A stretch of 17,328 nt of DNA, taken from contig CALATK010000085.1 of NCBI GenBank assembly GCA_937891805.1, forward strand, positions 1 through 17,328. Reading direction: 5' to 3'. The stretch is from an uncultured Fibrobacter sp. (GTDB taxonomy: Bacteria > Fibrobacterota > Fibrobacteria > Fibrobacterales > Fibrobacteraceae). The translations under genes were made by a program, and so were the position numbers. A model generated the notes under the pieces. That model was not told the DNA's origin and did no database searches. It was given only the letters and a program-made list of their open reading frames with translations. Numbering within the stretch: the stretch's first letter is position 1; the number at the start of each line of letters is the position of its first letter. Shown here piece by piece: positions 1-8,957 of this stretch.

Positions 1-294
1 CCCGACAACGGTGCGTCCAACCCTGAGGCCGATTCCGAAATCCAGAGTGTAGAGAGCCTCGCCCGCGACCTGATGGAACAGCTCCCGGAGCGCGAAGCGA
101 AGGTCATTACCGGCATTTTCGGTATCAACCAGGAAGCTCCCCAGACGTTACGCGAAGTGGGCGAATCCATGAACATTTCCCACGAGCGCGTCCGTCAGCT
201 GCGTGACCAGGCGCTCCGCCGTATCCGCAAGTACAACAGCAAGGAATTCCTGCAAGAAAAGAAAGACGCTTTCTTGGCAGCGATTAATAAGTAA
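1..294 (+). CDS. rpoD: RNA polymerase sigma-70 factor, C-terminal end (partial)
   Basis: The reading frame is open from base 1 and stops with TAA at 292-294, so only the last 97 residues are present. They form sigma region 4. LPEREAKVITGIFGI matches the region 4.1 pattern, and TLREVGESMNISHERVRQLR is the region 4.2 helix-turn-helix that reads the -35 box, followed by the usual ALRRIRKY. In this family the protein directs RNA polymerase to TTGACA/TATAAT promoters, and such a promoter is visible in this window before the tRNA. A primary (RpoD/SigA) factor is the best guess, but an RpoS-like group 2 paralogue cannot be excluded because regions 1-3 lie outside. It ends at a bidirectional terminator facing a convergent operon. 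Confidence 0.85.
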   Translation, partial: PDNGASNPEADSEIQSVESLARDLMEQLPEREAKVITGIFGINQEAPQTLREVGESMNISHERVRQLRDQALRRIRKYNSKEFLQEKKDAFLAAINK

Positions 295-312
295 ATCGCT
301 GCCATACGACGC

Positions 313-339
313 AAGGGGCTTTGCCCCCTGGACCCCTTT
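313..339. other. GC-rich hairpin downstream of the sigma gene
   Basis: GGGGC (315-319) and GCCCC (323-327) pair around a TTT loop. AAGGGG (313-318) can alternatively pair with CCCCTT (333-338). There is no T-run, so it is not itself a classical terminator. Short G/C blocks of this type look like a dispersed intergenic repeat, but I cannot count copies from one window. Confidence 0.4.
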
Positions 340-371
340 CCCAGAGTCAGGTCACGATTAACATTTTATAC

Positions 372-401
372 AAAAATGCCGGGCAGACACCCGGCATTTT
401 T
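372..401. terminator. Bidirectional rho-independent terminator
   Basis: AAAAATGCCGGG (372-383), loop CAGACA (384-389) and CCCGGCATTTTT (390-401) form a perfect 12-bp stem. A T-run closes it on the + strand and the A-run closes it on the - strand. It lies between the convergent sigma gene and the secreted-protein operon and can end both transcripts. Confidence 0.9.
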
Positions 402-418
402 CATTTGAAGATTACGCC

Positions 419-3400
419 CTATTTTTTCTTCTTGCGGCGGACGCCCCACTTGTCCTTGATTTCTTCTTCAATCTTTCTCTTGGCATAGCGAACTACCATC
501 TTGAACTGAACCGTATAGACGCCTGTTCCCACGAAGCGCCCGTTATGGTCCTTGAAGTTCCAGTTCACGAACACCTTCTGGTCGGAATTCAAGCAGTTTC
601 CGCCAAACTTCGGACTGTTACAAGGCACCGTGATGACAGTATCGTTCACATATTGTCCCAGATGGTCGAAGTAGTTCACCACGAAGGAGATGAACACCTT
701 TTCCGGGTCCAGGGAATCCAACACAGAAGGATCCACAGAACCATCAGCAGCTATCTGTGCACGGTCAAGCAACTGCGGCACGAACCGTTCACCTAGCTGA
801 ACCAGGTGGCCCAAGGCCCCTTCCTTTTCCAAGTCTTCCTTGGTGGTGGAGCTAGGCACATAGCGCAGGTTCACGGAACTCATGGTATGCAGGATTTCGT
901 CCTTGTCGTCGAAGGTTCCCATCTTGGTAGATTCCACCAAGTGGTTCAAGAGGCCTCCGATAATCACCGGCGACGGGTCGTCTCCGGCGATGTTGCCGAA
1001 GTTGTCCTGAATTGCACCCTTGCTACCGCGGACCACCATCAGGGAGTCACCCGGCATCACAGTCACCTGGCCTGCATCCAGAATCAATGTTGCAATCATG
1101 CCATCTTCGGACCAAGAAATCGACGAGGGAATCAGATCCAGAGTATCCTTACCGTGAATGTAACGGAAATAATCCCTGCCATCTACTTTTTTGATGGGCT
1201 CGGAGAAAGCAACTGCCAAAGTGTCTGCCTTTTTGCCATAATTGAGGGTTGCCCCTGCAATAACCGGAGACATCTTATCCGTAACTCGGACAGGATCTTC
1301 GTTAACGAAAATCTCATCAAAGACCGGATAATAGGTGTACACTGTTGCCGGCGGCAAAGACTCACTGATACTGGTAACTCCCTTGGCCAATGGTGACGGG
1401 GAGTATACATCCCAAATCACCTTGGTCGGATCCTTGGGATCTAGCTTCAGATACGAAGGCTGAGCCTGCAACTGAACTAGTAATCCACGGTCGCTATACC
1501 AGGGGAAGGTCATGTGGAGTTTTTCCAAATCCTCCTGCTTCAGAGGCGCGGAATAGTTGACGACCACCTGGTCCATGACTCCGTCGTAATCCGTATCCCA
1601 GTATTCCACCGCCTTTACCGCCGGCAGGCGATCCACCACCGTCACGGGGACATGGCGGTCATATTCATCGGACGTGATGAACGGAGCGTTGCTGAAGGTC
1701 ACGTTGGGATACAGGGACACGCTGTCCTTCATGTTCCCCTGAAGTTTAAGGTTCTCACCCACAAAGATGACGATATTCTTCGAGGGCAGGTAGACCTTGG
1801 AGACCTGGCCAAGGCCGAAGAATATCTCCTTGCCCTTCTGTTTCAGGGCAATCAGCATCTCCGGGTAGCTCAAGTCAAGGGGGATAATGTCTACGTTGAA
1901 TTCCACGAACAGGGAATCCAGGCCACCCTTGGTAGTATCCCTAATGGCGTGTGCCGCCTTGATGATATTGGTTCCCAGTTCCACCAGGGGCACTTGACGC
2001 ACGTAGGTTGCCCCATTCTGTTTGTCCTTATAGACAATCTGAGCATAAGAACTCTGGTCGATTTCATCGGGGAATACTAGGTCGGAAACGTCGTTCAGGA
2101 TAATCCTGTTCCGTTCTCCGTTGAGGGTCGGTACCGTCGCCGGATTCATGGTCGTGCCGTTGACCACCAGGGAAACGGACACCACGTCTACAAATTTGGA
2201 CAACGTATCCTGTAACAGGATTTCCACGTAATCCAGCTGGCCGTCTAGCTCGCCGGAGTCCTTGATTAGAGCAATCTTGCCTTCGGGAACCACCGCAAAG
2301 AAGTTGATATTGTCTATCACTACAAGCTGACCTACTTCGTTGGTGATGTAGATTTCTCCATTGCGTACGGGGTCATAGGCGGTCACATAAATCGTGACGC
2401 TGCCGTCGGCATTGACCTTGATGGAATCGCCCGGAGCCGGGTTGTTGGGGTCTATCAGGATAAGTCCCGACGGAGTGGTGAACGTAAGGGAATCCACATG
2501 GTCACCGAAGTATTCCTTCACCTTGTCCGCACTCAGTGTTATAGCCACCACATCTCCGACCTTGGCCGAATCGATATTGGCGTTCTGACGGAAGTCCAAG
2601 GAGATATCCGTGGGGTTGTTGTCCACATAGTACACATTCTCACCGATAGTCACCGTACCGGGGTCACCGGGCTTCTTGTCGTCGGCAGGCACCAGAACAC
2701 CCGCATTCTGGACTACAGAATCGCCCTTGTCATAATCGTCCCAAGACGGGTTGACATATCCACCGCCAGCTGAGCTATACCCGAAATCCTCACCGCCACC
2801 ATTGGGGCTGTAGTTTCCAGTACTGCTGCTAAACAGAATTCCTCCGCCACTGCCTTCGTCACTGCTGGAAGAACTGCTGAACAGTTCTCCACCACCGCCC
2901 TGGCTGCTGCTGGAGCCGTTGCTGCCAGAAGAGCCCGTGCTACCGGAGGAGCCTCCGCTGTTGGAAGAAGAACCATTACTATCCGAAGAACCTGTGCTAC
3001 TAGAAGAGTCCCCACTACCAGAAGATCCTTCGCTGCCGGAAGAAGAATCATTGCTATCCGAAGAACCCGTGCTACTAGAAGAGTCCCCACTACCAGAAGA
3101 TCCTTCGCTGCCGGAAGAAGAATCGTTGCTATCCGAAGAATCCGTGCTACTAGAAGAATCCTCACTACCGGACGACCCTTCACTGTTAGAAGATGTTCCC
3201 TGGCTGCTAGACGACTGTTTACTGCTAGAAGATTCATTCCATTCTTCTTGTGAACTGAGTCTTTCCCAACTACTTGAAGAAACATCGCCAATGGTACTTG
3301 CGCTAGAACGGGCGATTTTAATTTTGTCCAAAGGAGCCAAATCGTCTAGGAAGTTATCTATCCACTGCATGTGGGCAAGCACATTGTTATCGATAAGACG

Positions 3401-4699
3401 TTGCGGATTTGCCGCATAGTCAATAAAGATAACATGCCCCGTATTGCTGGCCACAAACAGGTGGCCATGACCATCGACCGTTCCCTGGTCCAGGCGCCAA
3501 CCCACCGTGGGAGTGGCCCCATTTCTGTTTGTACCACCATCGCAATAGCCGGATTGACCGGAATTGCCCCATTCACCTGTCGTAGGGTCGGCTTTCTGCC
3601 TGCAGGAGGGAGTACGGGGACCAGAAAGGTGGGTCGTGTCTTCCGGGAAAAAGAAGGTGCGCAGGTTAATTTCGGCAAGCACCCTAGCCTTCATCTGGCC
3701 TCCTTCCCTGTAGGGTTCAATCTGCACAATTTTAGAACCGCCAAAGATAAAGATGGTGTTTGAATAGGGGTCGTACGTTCCGCCATGGGCTCCTTCCAGG
3801 GAATCAATAAGGGTTATTTTCCCAAGGCCAATGACCACGGAATCCCCTACGTGCCCCAAGTATTTCGCCGAATCTGCGGCACTGTTGATCTTTTTCCATG
3901 TAGTATCCGTAAAATAACCGAAGTGAGAGCCCGCCCTCCACTGTTTTTTCAGGGATTCGCTACAAGCAACACCATTCAGGTCCGTTTCACATCCGCCGCC
4001 TGCATAGTTTGAATAGGTATAAAAGGCATTGCCTTCGCCGTCCCATATCACAGTAGTAACCTGCTTAATATTCTTGTTGCGGTCCGGCAGGCTCTTGTAG
4101 GGTTCCTTGGCGGGCGTTCTCAGTTCCACCTGATAACCCACATTGGACAAACCTTTGTCATTCTTGTTATCCAAAGCATAGCGAACCAGGGGCCCCGGCA
4201 TACCGTCGGCCCAAACAAACTTGTGGTTCGGGTCCACCATCACGTGCCAGTAGCCCTGGGTACTTCCCGTTCCCGAATTTTCCGTCTTGTAGTTCGCAGG
4301 GGAGGTCTTTGCCACACAGGTGTTGGCATTGGTGCTTCCGCTATTCTTTTTTACCTTATGGAGCCTGGCACCCTGGCCAGCTACAATCAAATCTCCATCA
4401 GGATGATGCATAATGCCATCGGCTCCGTTCGAATGGCATAGATCCTTCTTGTTCAACAGTCTCAGGTATCCCAGTCCATCATAGAAGTAGTCGATACTCT
4501 TGACGCGATCATCGCCAATATATTTGGTATAATAAAGAGTAGCGTTCGTGGAAGGCTGTTCCACGATTTCACCAATCTGCTGAATCCAGATACCCGTCGC
4601 CGGGTTTTCCGGGGCCCCCGTCGGAGTTGCGACTCCGGCAAGCGCAAACGTCACAGCCGAGAGAATCGCCGTTGTCAAGTTTCTTGCCATCTTTTTCAT
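419..4699 (-). CDS. Large secreted protein with propeller-like N-terminus, Ser-rich linker and FlgD-like C-terminus
   Basis: The protein has 1426 aa. It starts with a clear Sec signal peptide (MKKMARNLTTAILSAVTFALAG), so it is exported. Residues ~30-465 look like a beta-propeller or NHL-type region (repeated HPDGDLIVAG, GEGNAFYTY and GHLFVASNTGHVIFID blades). Residues ~466-660 are a Ser/Gly/Asp linker with 25-residue repeats. Residues ~670-1390 are repeated Ig-like modules with SPVIAG, AFSEPI and an acidic loop DTDYDGVMD (from residue 1035) that may bind calcium. The last ~80 residues (VNWNF..NGR.VGTGVYTVQF) resemble FlgD-like Ig domains, and the tail RRKKKK is very basic. Gene start: GAGGGTAG lies 21 nt after the upstream gene's stop, so the two form an operon. 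The C-terminus is paralogous to the neighbour's. Role is inferred only: a cell-surface or extracellular adhesin or scaffold. I do not recognise a named family. Confidence 0.85.
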   Translation of the reverse strand: MKKMARNLTTAILSAVTFALAGVATPTGAPENPATGIWIQQIGEIVEQPSTNATLYYTKYIGDDRVKSIDYFYDGLGYLRLLNKKDLCHSNGADGIMHHPDGDLIVAGQGARLHKVKKNSGSTNANTCVAKTSPANYKTENSGTGSTQGYWHVMVDPNHKFVWADGMPGPLVRYALDNKNDKGLSNVGYQVELRTPAKEPYKSLPDRNKNIKQVTTVIWDGEGNAFYTYSNYAGGGCETDLNGVACSESLKKQWRAGSHFGYFTDTTWKKINSAADSAKYLGHVGDSVVIGLGKITLIDSLEGAHGGTYDPYSNTIFIFGGSKIVQIEPYREGGQMKARVLAEINLRTFFFPEDTTHLSGPRTPSCRQKADPTTGEWGNSGQSGYCDGGTNRNGATPTVGWRLDQGTVDGHGHLFVASNTGHVIFIDYAANPQRLIDNNVLAHMQWIDNFLDDLAPLDKIKIARSSASTIGDVSSSSWERLSSQEEWNESSSSKQSSSSQGTSSNSEGSSGSEDSSSSTDSSDSNDSSSGSEGSSGSGDSSSSTGSSDSNDSSSGSEGSSGSGDSSSSTGSSDSNGSSSNSGGSSGSTGSSGSNGSSSSQGGGGELFSSSSSSDEGSGGGILFSSSTGNYSPNGGGEDFGYSSAGGGYVNPSWDDYDKGDSVVQNAGVLVPADDKKPGDPGTVTIGENVYYVDNNPTDISLDFRQNANIDSAKVGDVVAITLSADKVKEYFGDHVDSLTFTTPSGLILIDPNNPAPGDSIKVNADGSVTIYVTAYDPVRNGEIYITNEVGQLVVIDNINFFAVVPEGKIALIKDSGELDGQLDYVEILLQDTLSKFVDVVSVSLVVNGTTMNPATVPTLNGERNRIILNDVSDLVFPDEIDQSSYAQIVYKDKQNGATYVRQVPLVELGTNIIKAAHAIRDTTKGGLDSLFVEFNVDIIPLDLSYPEMLIALKQKGKEIFFGLGQVSKVYLPSKNIVIFVGENLKLQGNMKDSVSLYPNVTFSNAPFITSDEYDRHVPVTVVDRLPAVKAVEYWDTDYDGVMDQVVVNYSAPLKQEDLEKLHMTFPWYSDRGLLVQLQAQPSYLKLDPKDPTKVIWDVYSPSPLAKGVTSISESLPPATVYTYYPVFDEIFVNEDPVRVTDKMSPVIAGATLNYGKKADTLAVAFSEPIKKVDGRDYFRYIHGKDTLDLIPSSISWSEDGMIATLILDAGQVTVMPGDSLMVVRGSKGAIQDNFGNIAGDDPSPVIIGGLLNHLVESTKMGTFDDKDEILHTMSSVNLRYVPSSTTKEDLEKEGALGHLVQLGERFVPQLLDRAQIAADGSVDPSVLDSLDPEKVFISFVVNYFDHLGQYVNDTVITVPCNSPKFGGNCLNSDQKVFVNWNFKDHNGRFVGTGVYTVQFKMVVRYAKRKIEEEIKDKWGVRRKKKK
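2950..3205. repeat. 75-bp tandem repeats encoding the Ser-rich linker
   Basis: The marker ATCCGAAGAA recurs at 2981, 3056 and 3131, exactly 75 bp apart, with partial or diverged units on both sides. This equals 25 residues rich in Ser, Gly, Asp and Asn in the minus-strand protein. The length is a multiple of three, so copy-number change keeps the reading frame and alters only linker length. Confidence 0.85.
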
Positions 4700-4720
4700 A
4701 GCACTACCCTCTGAAAGGTT

Positions 4721-7474
4721 TTAGTCCCCAAGGCTCATTCCGCCCTTGCCAGCACGGATGCCCCAGTTGTAAATCCTTTCAACTTTAAAATTGTCCTTTG
4801 CGCCGTAAACATTGATCTTGAACTGCGCAACATAAACACCTACACCGACCTTACGGCCTTCGCTAGAGCGCATGTTCCAGCGCACATACATCTTCTTGGC
4901 ATGCTCAAAGCAGTTGCCTTCAAAAGCCTTGTCACTACACTTTATTTTATTCGAAGCGCCACCCACATAGGCGCCCAGGTTGGTAAACACTTTCAGTTCC
5001 CATGAGAGGCCCACATCGTCCAAGTTCATCTGGGAAACTCCCGTAGAATCCTCGCCCATGACGGTCGCAAAACTGATGTCCATCAGGACTCCGAGGGACT
5101 TTTTCATCTCTTCGTCCATAGGCTCGTCGGCATTGACAAAACGTTCCGTAAAGGCCGCCTTGTCCGCCAACAGAACTGCGCGGTCCAGACTGGCAAGAGA
5201 TGTGGACTGCATCAGCCCGCGGGGGTCGCCCTTGACCATCGTCGGCTGGGAATTGGGAGACACGCCATTGCCATCCAGGTCGGTAATCTTTGCCTTGTCA
5301 AAGTCAAACTTTATGGAATCCGCCGGGTTCAAGCGCTCCGCAAGGGGCACGCCGTTTTCCAGGTGGAGCTTTACGGACTTGCCGTCCTTGCTCCATTCCA
5401 GAGAACTGAAGGGAATAGACACCCATTCTCCGTCCACCTTAAACTTGAAGCATTCGGACAGGGCCGTCAAGTCCTCCAAAGCCTTCTTGTCCACAGGTTC
5501 AGAGAAGGAGATGGTCAGCACGTCGGCTTCCATCTTCTGGAAGGACTCCGGCTCCAGGAAGGTTCCCGAAATCACGGGAGACATGCGGTCGTGCATGGTG
5601 CAATCGTAGGTTTCCATCTTGGTGGTGCCGTCCGCCTGGACCACAGGCTTTGTGACCTTGGCAAAGCCGTACTTGAGGCTATCCACATCGATGCCGGTAG
5701 TATCCACATAGGTGAGCATCCGCTGCACGTCGAACTTGGTGGTATCCACCGTAATGGAGAGCACTAGACCATCCTTGGAAAGCTTCACGAAGTTGGTGTC
5801 CGTCAGGTCGGGCTTGATTTCCAGCACGTTGCCCTGATTATCCATCCAGTACAGCACCACTTCCATCTCTTCCAGGTCCTTCTTGGAAATGGGTTCCTTG
5901 AAGGCCACCGTGGCACTGTCCATACGGCCGTCACCGTTTTTGTCGTAGAAGCCGTTCCGTTCGTCATCCACGTAGTTCTTGCCCGAATTGGTAATCTTCA
6001 CGGGGTTGTTCTTGCCCGTCTTGTTGCCGTCGGCAGCCTTGATAAGCCCGTCGGGGCACTTGTCCTTGGCGCAAGAGGTGGCCAGTTCCAACTCGCCTCC
6101 CACCTGGACGGAATTCTTGGGCACCTTGAACTTCCAAATGCGGTCGTTTCCATCGACGCCTTTCTCTACCGCCGTCATGGACAGGGGGATCCCATCCAGG
6201 AGGAAACCGCTACCCGAAGTCCAAGACGTATCCAGAGGTTTGTTGAAGCTGAGAATCACATAATCATAGTCACCGTCACCCGGTTCAAGGGTTGCCGTCT
6301 GGATAACCGGGCCAATGCGGTCCTGAATAGCGGTAGAAAGGTTTCCGTTGGCACCAGACACCGTAGACGAGGCATCCACCTTCAGGTTCCCCTGGCCATC
6401 GCCATCGGGAATCGTAGTCTTTACGCCGGTGAGCTCAGCCAGGTGACCGTCCAGAGTAAAGTCCCCGCTGAAATCCGTGTAGTCACCGCCCGTGGGCCAG
6501 TTATACTGGAAATTCTCCAGAGAAACCCCGTTCATCTGGCCATTAAAGTAGGCCGCAATGCTATCGCCCACACCGTCGCCGTCGGTATCGTAAATGAAGG
6601 CGCTGTCCAGGGAGGGCAGTCCGTAATTCACAAACTGCAGGTTGCCGGGGAACTCTTCCTTGACGCGGAAAACCGTACTATCTGGCTTCGGGTTGTAGAT
6701 AGAAGATTCCAGGGTAAAATTCACATCGGAAATAGCCTTGTCCGATGTCACCAGGAAAGACGACCTGGACTCGGAAAGCTGACCTATATAGTATTTCGTC
6801 CCATTGATCGTCCCATGGCCCATAGGCGTTTTTGCCGGCGTCAAGAACTTTAGGTCTTCGTGCTTTGAGGAAAGGAAGTATTGCAAATCCTTGGCAAGAG
6901 TATCCAGCTTGCCTTTCGAGGGGCCAAGGGGTATTACCGACTGAACATAAACCGGCAGCGTATCACCCACGTTCAGCTGGATGTTCGAAATATCGGAGAT
7001 AACCTCCTTGCAGTCGGCATCTTCGCAGAATTGGAACTCCGGCACGTAGAAGTTGTAGACATAGATGACATTGACATCCTGCATGGATGAGTTGACGGAA
7101 ACCCCTAGAGGGGCGTTGGAAACGGTCCAATGCCCCGTTACACCGGTGACCACGTAGCCATTATTGTCAGAAGTGAACATCTGGCCGTTGGCGACGACAT
7201 CACTTCCCACCGTAAACACAATGGTATCGGATCCCGCATTGGGGGCATAAACGTACAAGGGCGCATTTTTAAGGCGATTCCCGCTTTTTGGAGGATCTTC
7301 TACATAGAGCCCTATCATCTGTCCCACATCCAGGGGCAGGTAAACGCAGCGGGAATCCGGCTTAGCATCGTTAATGCAGTCTCCACTATAGTTCACGCCG
7401 GCAAAACCCCATGCCGCCATCAGCAGCAGGGTGCTTACAAATAGGAACAACCCATTTTGTCGTTTTGCCAACAT
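4721..7474 (-). CDS. Large secreted Ig-like/FlgD-like surface protein
   Basis: The frame is open from ATG 7588, but I place the start at ATG 7474 (917 aa). There a GAGG Shine-Dalgarno lies just upstream and the signal peptide LAKRQNGLFLFVSTLLLMAA ending GFAG follows at once; the 7588 start would put 38 hydrophilic residues in front. The mature protein is acidic and made of repeated beta modules. It contains acidic loops DTDGDGVGDS (residue 296) and DKNGDGRMDS (residue 511), both followed by hydrophobic beta-strand text, and an SPVISG...ISFSEPV module. The last ~80 residues (YVRWNMRSSEGRKVGVGVYV) match the C-terminal domain of the downstream 1426-aa protein. First gene of a two-gene operon. 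Function unknown; export and surface location are well supported, while any specific substrate would be a guess. Confidence 0.85.
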   Translation of the reverse strand: MLAKRQNGLFLFVSTLLLMAAWGFAGVNYSGDCINDAKPDSRCVYLPLDVGQMIGLYVEDPPKSGNRLKNAPLYVYAPNAGSDTIVFTVGSDVVANGQMFTSDNNGYVVTGVTGHWTVSNAPLGVSVNSSMQDVNVIYVYNFYVPEFQFCEDADCKEVISDISNIQLNVGDTLPVYVQSVIPLGPSKGKLDTLAKDLQYFLSSKHEDLKFLTPAKTPMGHGTINGTKYYIGQLSESRSSFLVTSDKAISDVNFTLESSIYNPKPDSTVFRVKEEFPGNLQFVNYGLPSLDSAFIYDTDGDGVGDSIAAYFNGQMNGVSLENFQYNWPTGGDYTDFSGDFTLDGHLAELTGVKTTIPDGDGQGNLKVDASSTVSGANGNLSTAIQDRIGPVIQTATLEPGDGDYDYVILSFNKPLDTSWTSGSGFLLDGIPLSMTAVEKGVDGNDRIWKFKVPKNSVQVGGELELATSCAKDKCPDGLIKAADGNKTGKNNPVKITNSGKNYVDDERNGFYDKNGDGRMDSATVAFKEPISKKDLEEMEVVLYWMDNQGNVLEIKPDLTDTNFVKLSKDGLVLSITVDTTKFDVQRMLTYVDTTGIDVDSLKYGFAKVTKPVVQADGTTKMETYDCTMHDRMSPVISGTFLEPESFQKMEADVLTISFSEPVDKKALEDLTALSECFKFKVDGEWVSIPFSSLEWSKDGKSVKLHLENGVPLAERLNPADSIKFDFDKAKITDLDGNGVSPNSQPTMVKGDPRGLMQSTSLASLDRAVLLADKAAFTERFVNADEPMDEEMKKSLGVLMDISFATVMGEDSTGVSQMNLDDVGLSWELKVFTNLGAYVGGASNKIKCSDKAFEGNCFEHAKKMYVRWNMRSSEGRKVGVGVYVAQFKINVYGAKDNFKVERIYNWGIRAGKGGMSLGD

Positions 7475-7508
7475 ACCATCCTCGCTCTTTTTGCGCAACA
7501 ACAAACAC

Positions 7509-7550
7509 GCCCAATTACAAGCTTGGGCACTTACATCTCTAAAGATATGT
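7509..7550. other. Leader inverted repeats before the secreted-protein operon
   Basis: GCCCAA (7509-7514) and TTGGGC (7523-7528) form a 6-bp hairpin. ACATCTCTAAAGATATGT (7533-7550) is an 18-nt imperfect palindrome with one mismatched pair. Both lie 35-76 nt upstream of the chosen ATG at 7474 and could be a 5' leader structure and an operator. I see no convincing -35/-10 pair, so the role is open. The 167 bp between hemW and this operon hold no other gene. Confidence 0.35.
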
Positions 7551-7641
7551 TTTTTTATGGGCGAGGGTATTTTTTTTGCCGAGGACACGGCCCGATTTGA
7601 GGCCTAAATCACACTTTTCTAGAATCCGAATTCAAGGCGAA

Positions 7642-8778
7642 TTATTCCAAGTTGGAATATAAATCGGCCACTACGGTGTCCATAAAGAGCCAGCCGTCGC
7701 CTTCGAGCACAAGGTGCGGCCCCTGCCGTTTCAAGAAGCCCCGTTCCATCCAGCGGGAAACTGATTTTTCCGAGAGGCGAACGCCCAGATGTTGCAAGGC
7801 GTCTATGTCCAGTCCGTACTTTGTTCGTAATGAAAGCTGGATAAGTTCCGCCACCTGCTCGTCGTGGCCGATAGGGTCTTTCGACAGCTGGCTTTCCGGG
7901 CAGCCCGCCTGTACATAGCGGCGCCACTCCGGATAACGGTCGGGCGCGTGGAACCGGATTCCTTCAAAAAAGCCGTTGGCCGAAGGGCCAAAGGCAAGGT
8001 ATTCACCCCGGCGCCAGTAATTCAGGTTGTGAAGGCATTCCTCTCCCTGACGGGCAAAGTTGGACACCTCATAACGTTCAAAGCCCCTAGTGTTGAGAAG
8101 CTTGACCCCTTCACGGTACATGTCACCGTACAGGTCCTCGTCCACCTGCAGCTCGCCTTTTTCTAGGCGGTGGCCGAGCCTTGTGCGGGGGTCTACCTTA
8201 AGGCCGTAAAAACTGATATGGCCCAGCGGGTAGGCCGACAATCTGTCCAGGTCTTCCAAAAATTGCGACACCGTCTGCCCCGGCAGATTGAACATCAAGT
8301 CTGCCGTAACTCGCAAGTTTTCTTGGGACAAGAGGAGCTCCAGGGCGGCAAGGCCCGCCTCCGGCGTGTGCCTGCGGCCCACCGCCTGCAAAAGTTCCGG
8401 CCTAAAGGTCTGCAGGCCGAGGCTTGCCCGGGTAACGCCGTTTTCCAGCGCTACGGCTAGCCGCTCCTGGTCGCAAGATTCCGGATTGAATTCCATGGTG
8501 GATTCCTTCAACCGCCGAAGAGGCACTCCGGCACCGTCCAATATGGAAAAAAGCCGAGCCAGTTTCTCCGGAGACAGGATAGACGGAGTTCCGCCACCCA
8601 AATAAAGGGTTTCCACCTGTTCTAAAGCTCCTGGGTGCCGTTCCGAAAAGGCAGAAATTTCCTGCGAAAGCAGGCCCAGATACTCCCCGTGAAGCCGATC
8701 CGGCCCCTGGATAGTGAAAAAATCACAATAATCGCAGATTTTTTCACAAAAGGGGATATGGATATAGAGACCCAGCAT
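7642..8778 (-). CDS. hemW: Radical SAM protein HemW (haem chaperone-like)
   Basis: The protein has 378 aa, the usual HemW length. LYIHIPFCEKICDYCDF carries the radical SAM cluster cysteines C11, C15 and C18. GGGTPS (61-66) is the SAM-binding motif. EFNPES, GLQTF and the late HNLNYWRRGEYLAFGPSA are hallmarks of the HemN/HemW superfamily, and the short N-terminus (MLGLYIHIPF) fits HemW rather than true HemN. HemW is known as a haem-binding protein thought to insert haem into respiratory enzymes; older annotations call it oxygen-independent coproporphyrinogen III oxidase. It is transcribed towards the secreted-protein operon, 167 bp before that operon's chosen start. Confidence 0.9.
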   Translation of the reverse strand: MLGLYIHIPFCEKICDYCDFFTIQGPDRLHGEYLGLLSQEISAFSERHPGALEQVETLYLGGGTPSILSPEKLARLFSILDGAGVPLRRLKESTMEFNPESCDQERLAVALENGVTRASLGLQTFRPELLQAVGRRHTPEAGLAALELLLSQENLRVTADLMFNLPGQTVSQFLEDLDRLSAYPLGHISFYGLKVDPRTRLGHRLEKGELQVDEDLYGDMYREGVKLLNTRGFERYEVSNFARQGEECLHNLNYWRRGEYLAFGPSANGFFEGIRFHAPDRYPEWRRYVQAGCPESQLSKDPIGHDEQVAELIQLSLRTKYGLDIDALQHLGVRLSEKSVSRWMERGFLKRQGPHLVLEGDGWLFMDTVVADLYSNLE

Positions 8779-8791
8779 TTCTTAAAAATAC

Positions 8792-8797
8792 ATTATA
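8792..8797 (-). promoter_or_regulatory. TATAAT -10 box close to the hemW start
   Basis: A perfect TATAAT on the minus strand ends 13 nt before the hemW ATG (8778). No good -35 is seen at 16-18 nt spacing. If used, the transcript would begin only ~6-7 nt before the start codon, giving an almost leaderless mRNA. No Shine-Dalgarno is present in that space, which agrees with this. Confidence 0.45.
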
Positions 8798-8830
8798 GTT
8801 GTTGCCCACAGGGGAAAATAATGTAAATTA

Positions 8831-8940
8831 GTTATGAGTTATGAGTTATGAGTTATGAGTTATGAGTGGTGAGTGGTGAGTGGTGAGGTTCGAGGTGCTT
8901 CTTCTATAACTGAAAACTCATAACTGATGACTGATTACTG
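8831..8940. repeat. Heptanucleotide repeat array with inverted partner
   Basis: Five copies of GTTATGA (8831-8865) are followed directly by three copies of GTGGTGA (8866-8886). After a 19-nt gap come heptamers of the opposite sense: ATAACTG, AAAACTC, ATAACTG, ATGACTG, ATTACTG (8906-8940). GTTATGAGTT is exactly complementary to AACTCATAAC at 8915-8924. The two arms can form an imperfect ~35-bp hairpin. It fills most of the 179-bp gap between the divergent hemW and orf59 genes. Confidence 0.85.
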
Positions 8941-8957
8941 TTTTCGGGATTTATTCG

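Noticed and set aside
2713..3291. 192-codon frame in the Ser-rich repeat segment, and its + strand counterpart
   Set aside because: Low-complexity alternative-frame translations of the 75-bp repeats; the secreted protein frame has the signal peptide and domains.
7475..7588. N-terminal 38-residue extension of the 917-aa secreted protein
   Set aside because: ATG 7474 has the ribosome-binding site and directly starts the signal peptide; the extension would bury it.
8831..8886. Regular tandem repeats as a CRISPR array
   Set aside because: Units are 7 bp with no spacers, and no cas gene is nearby.
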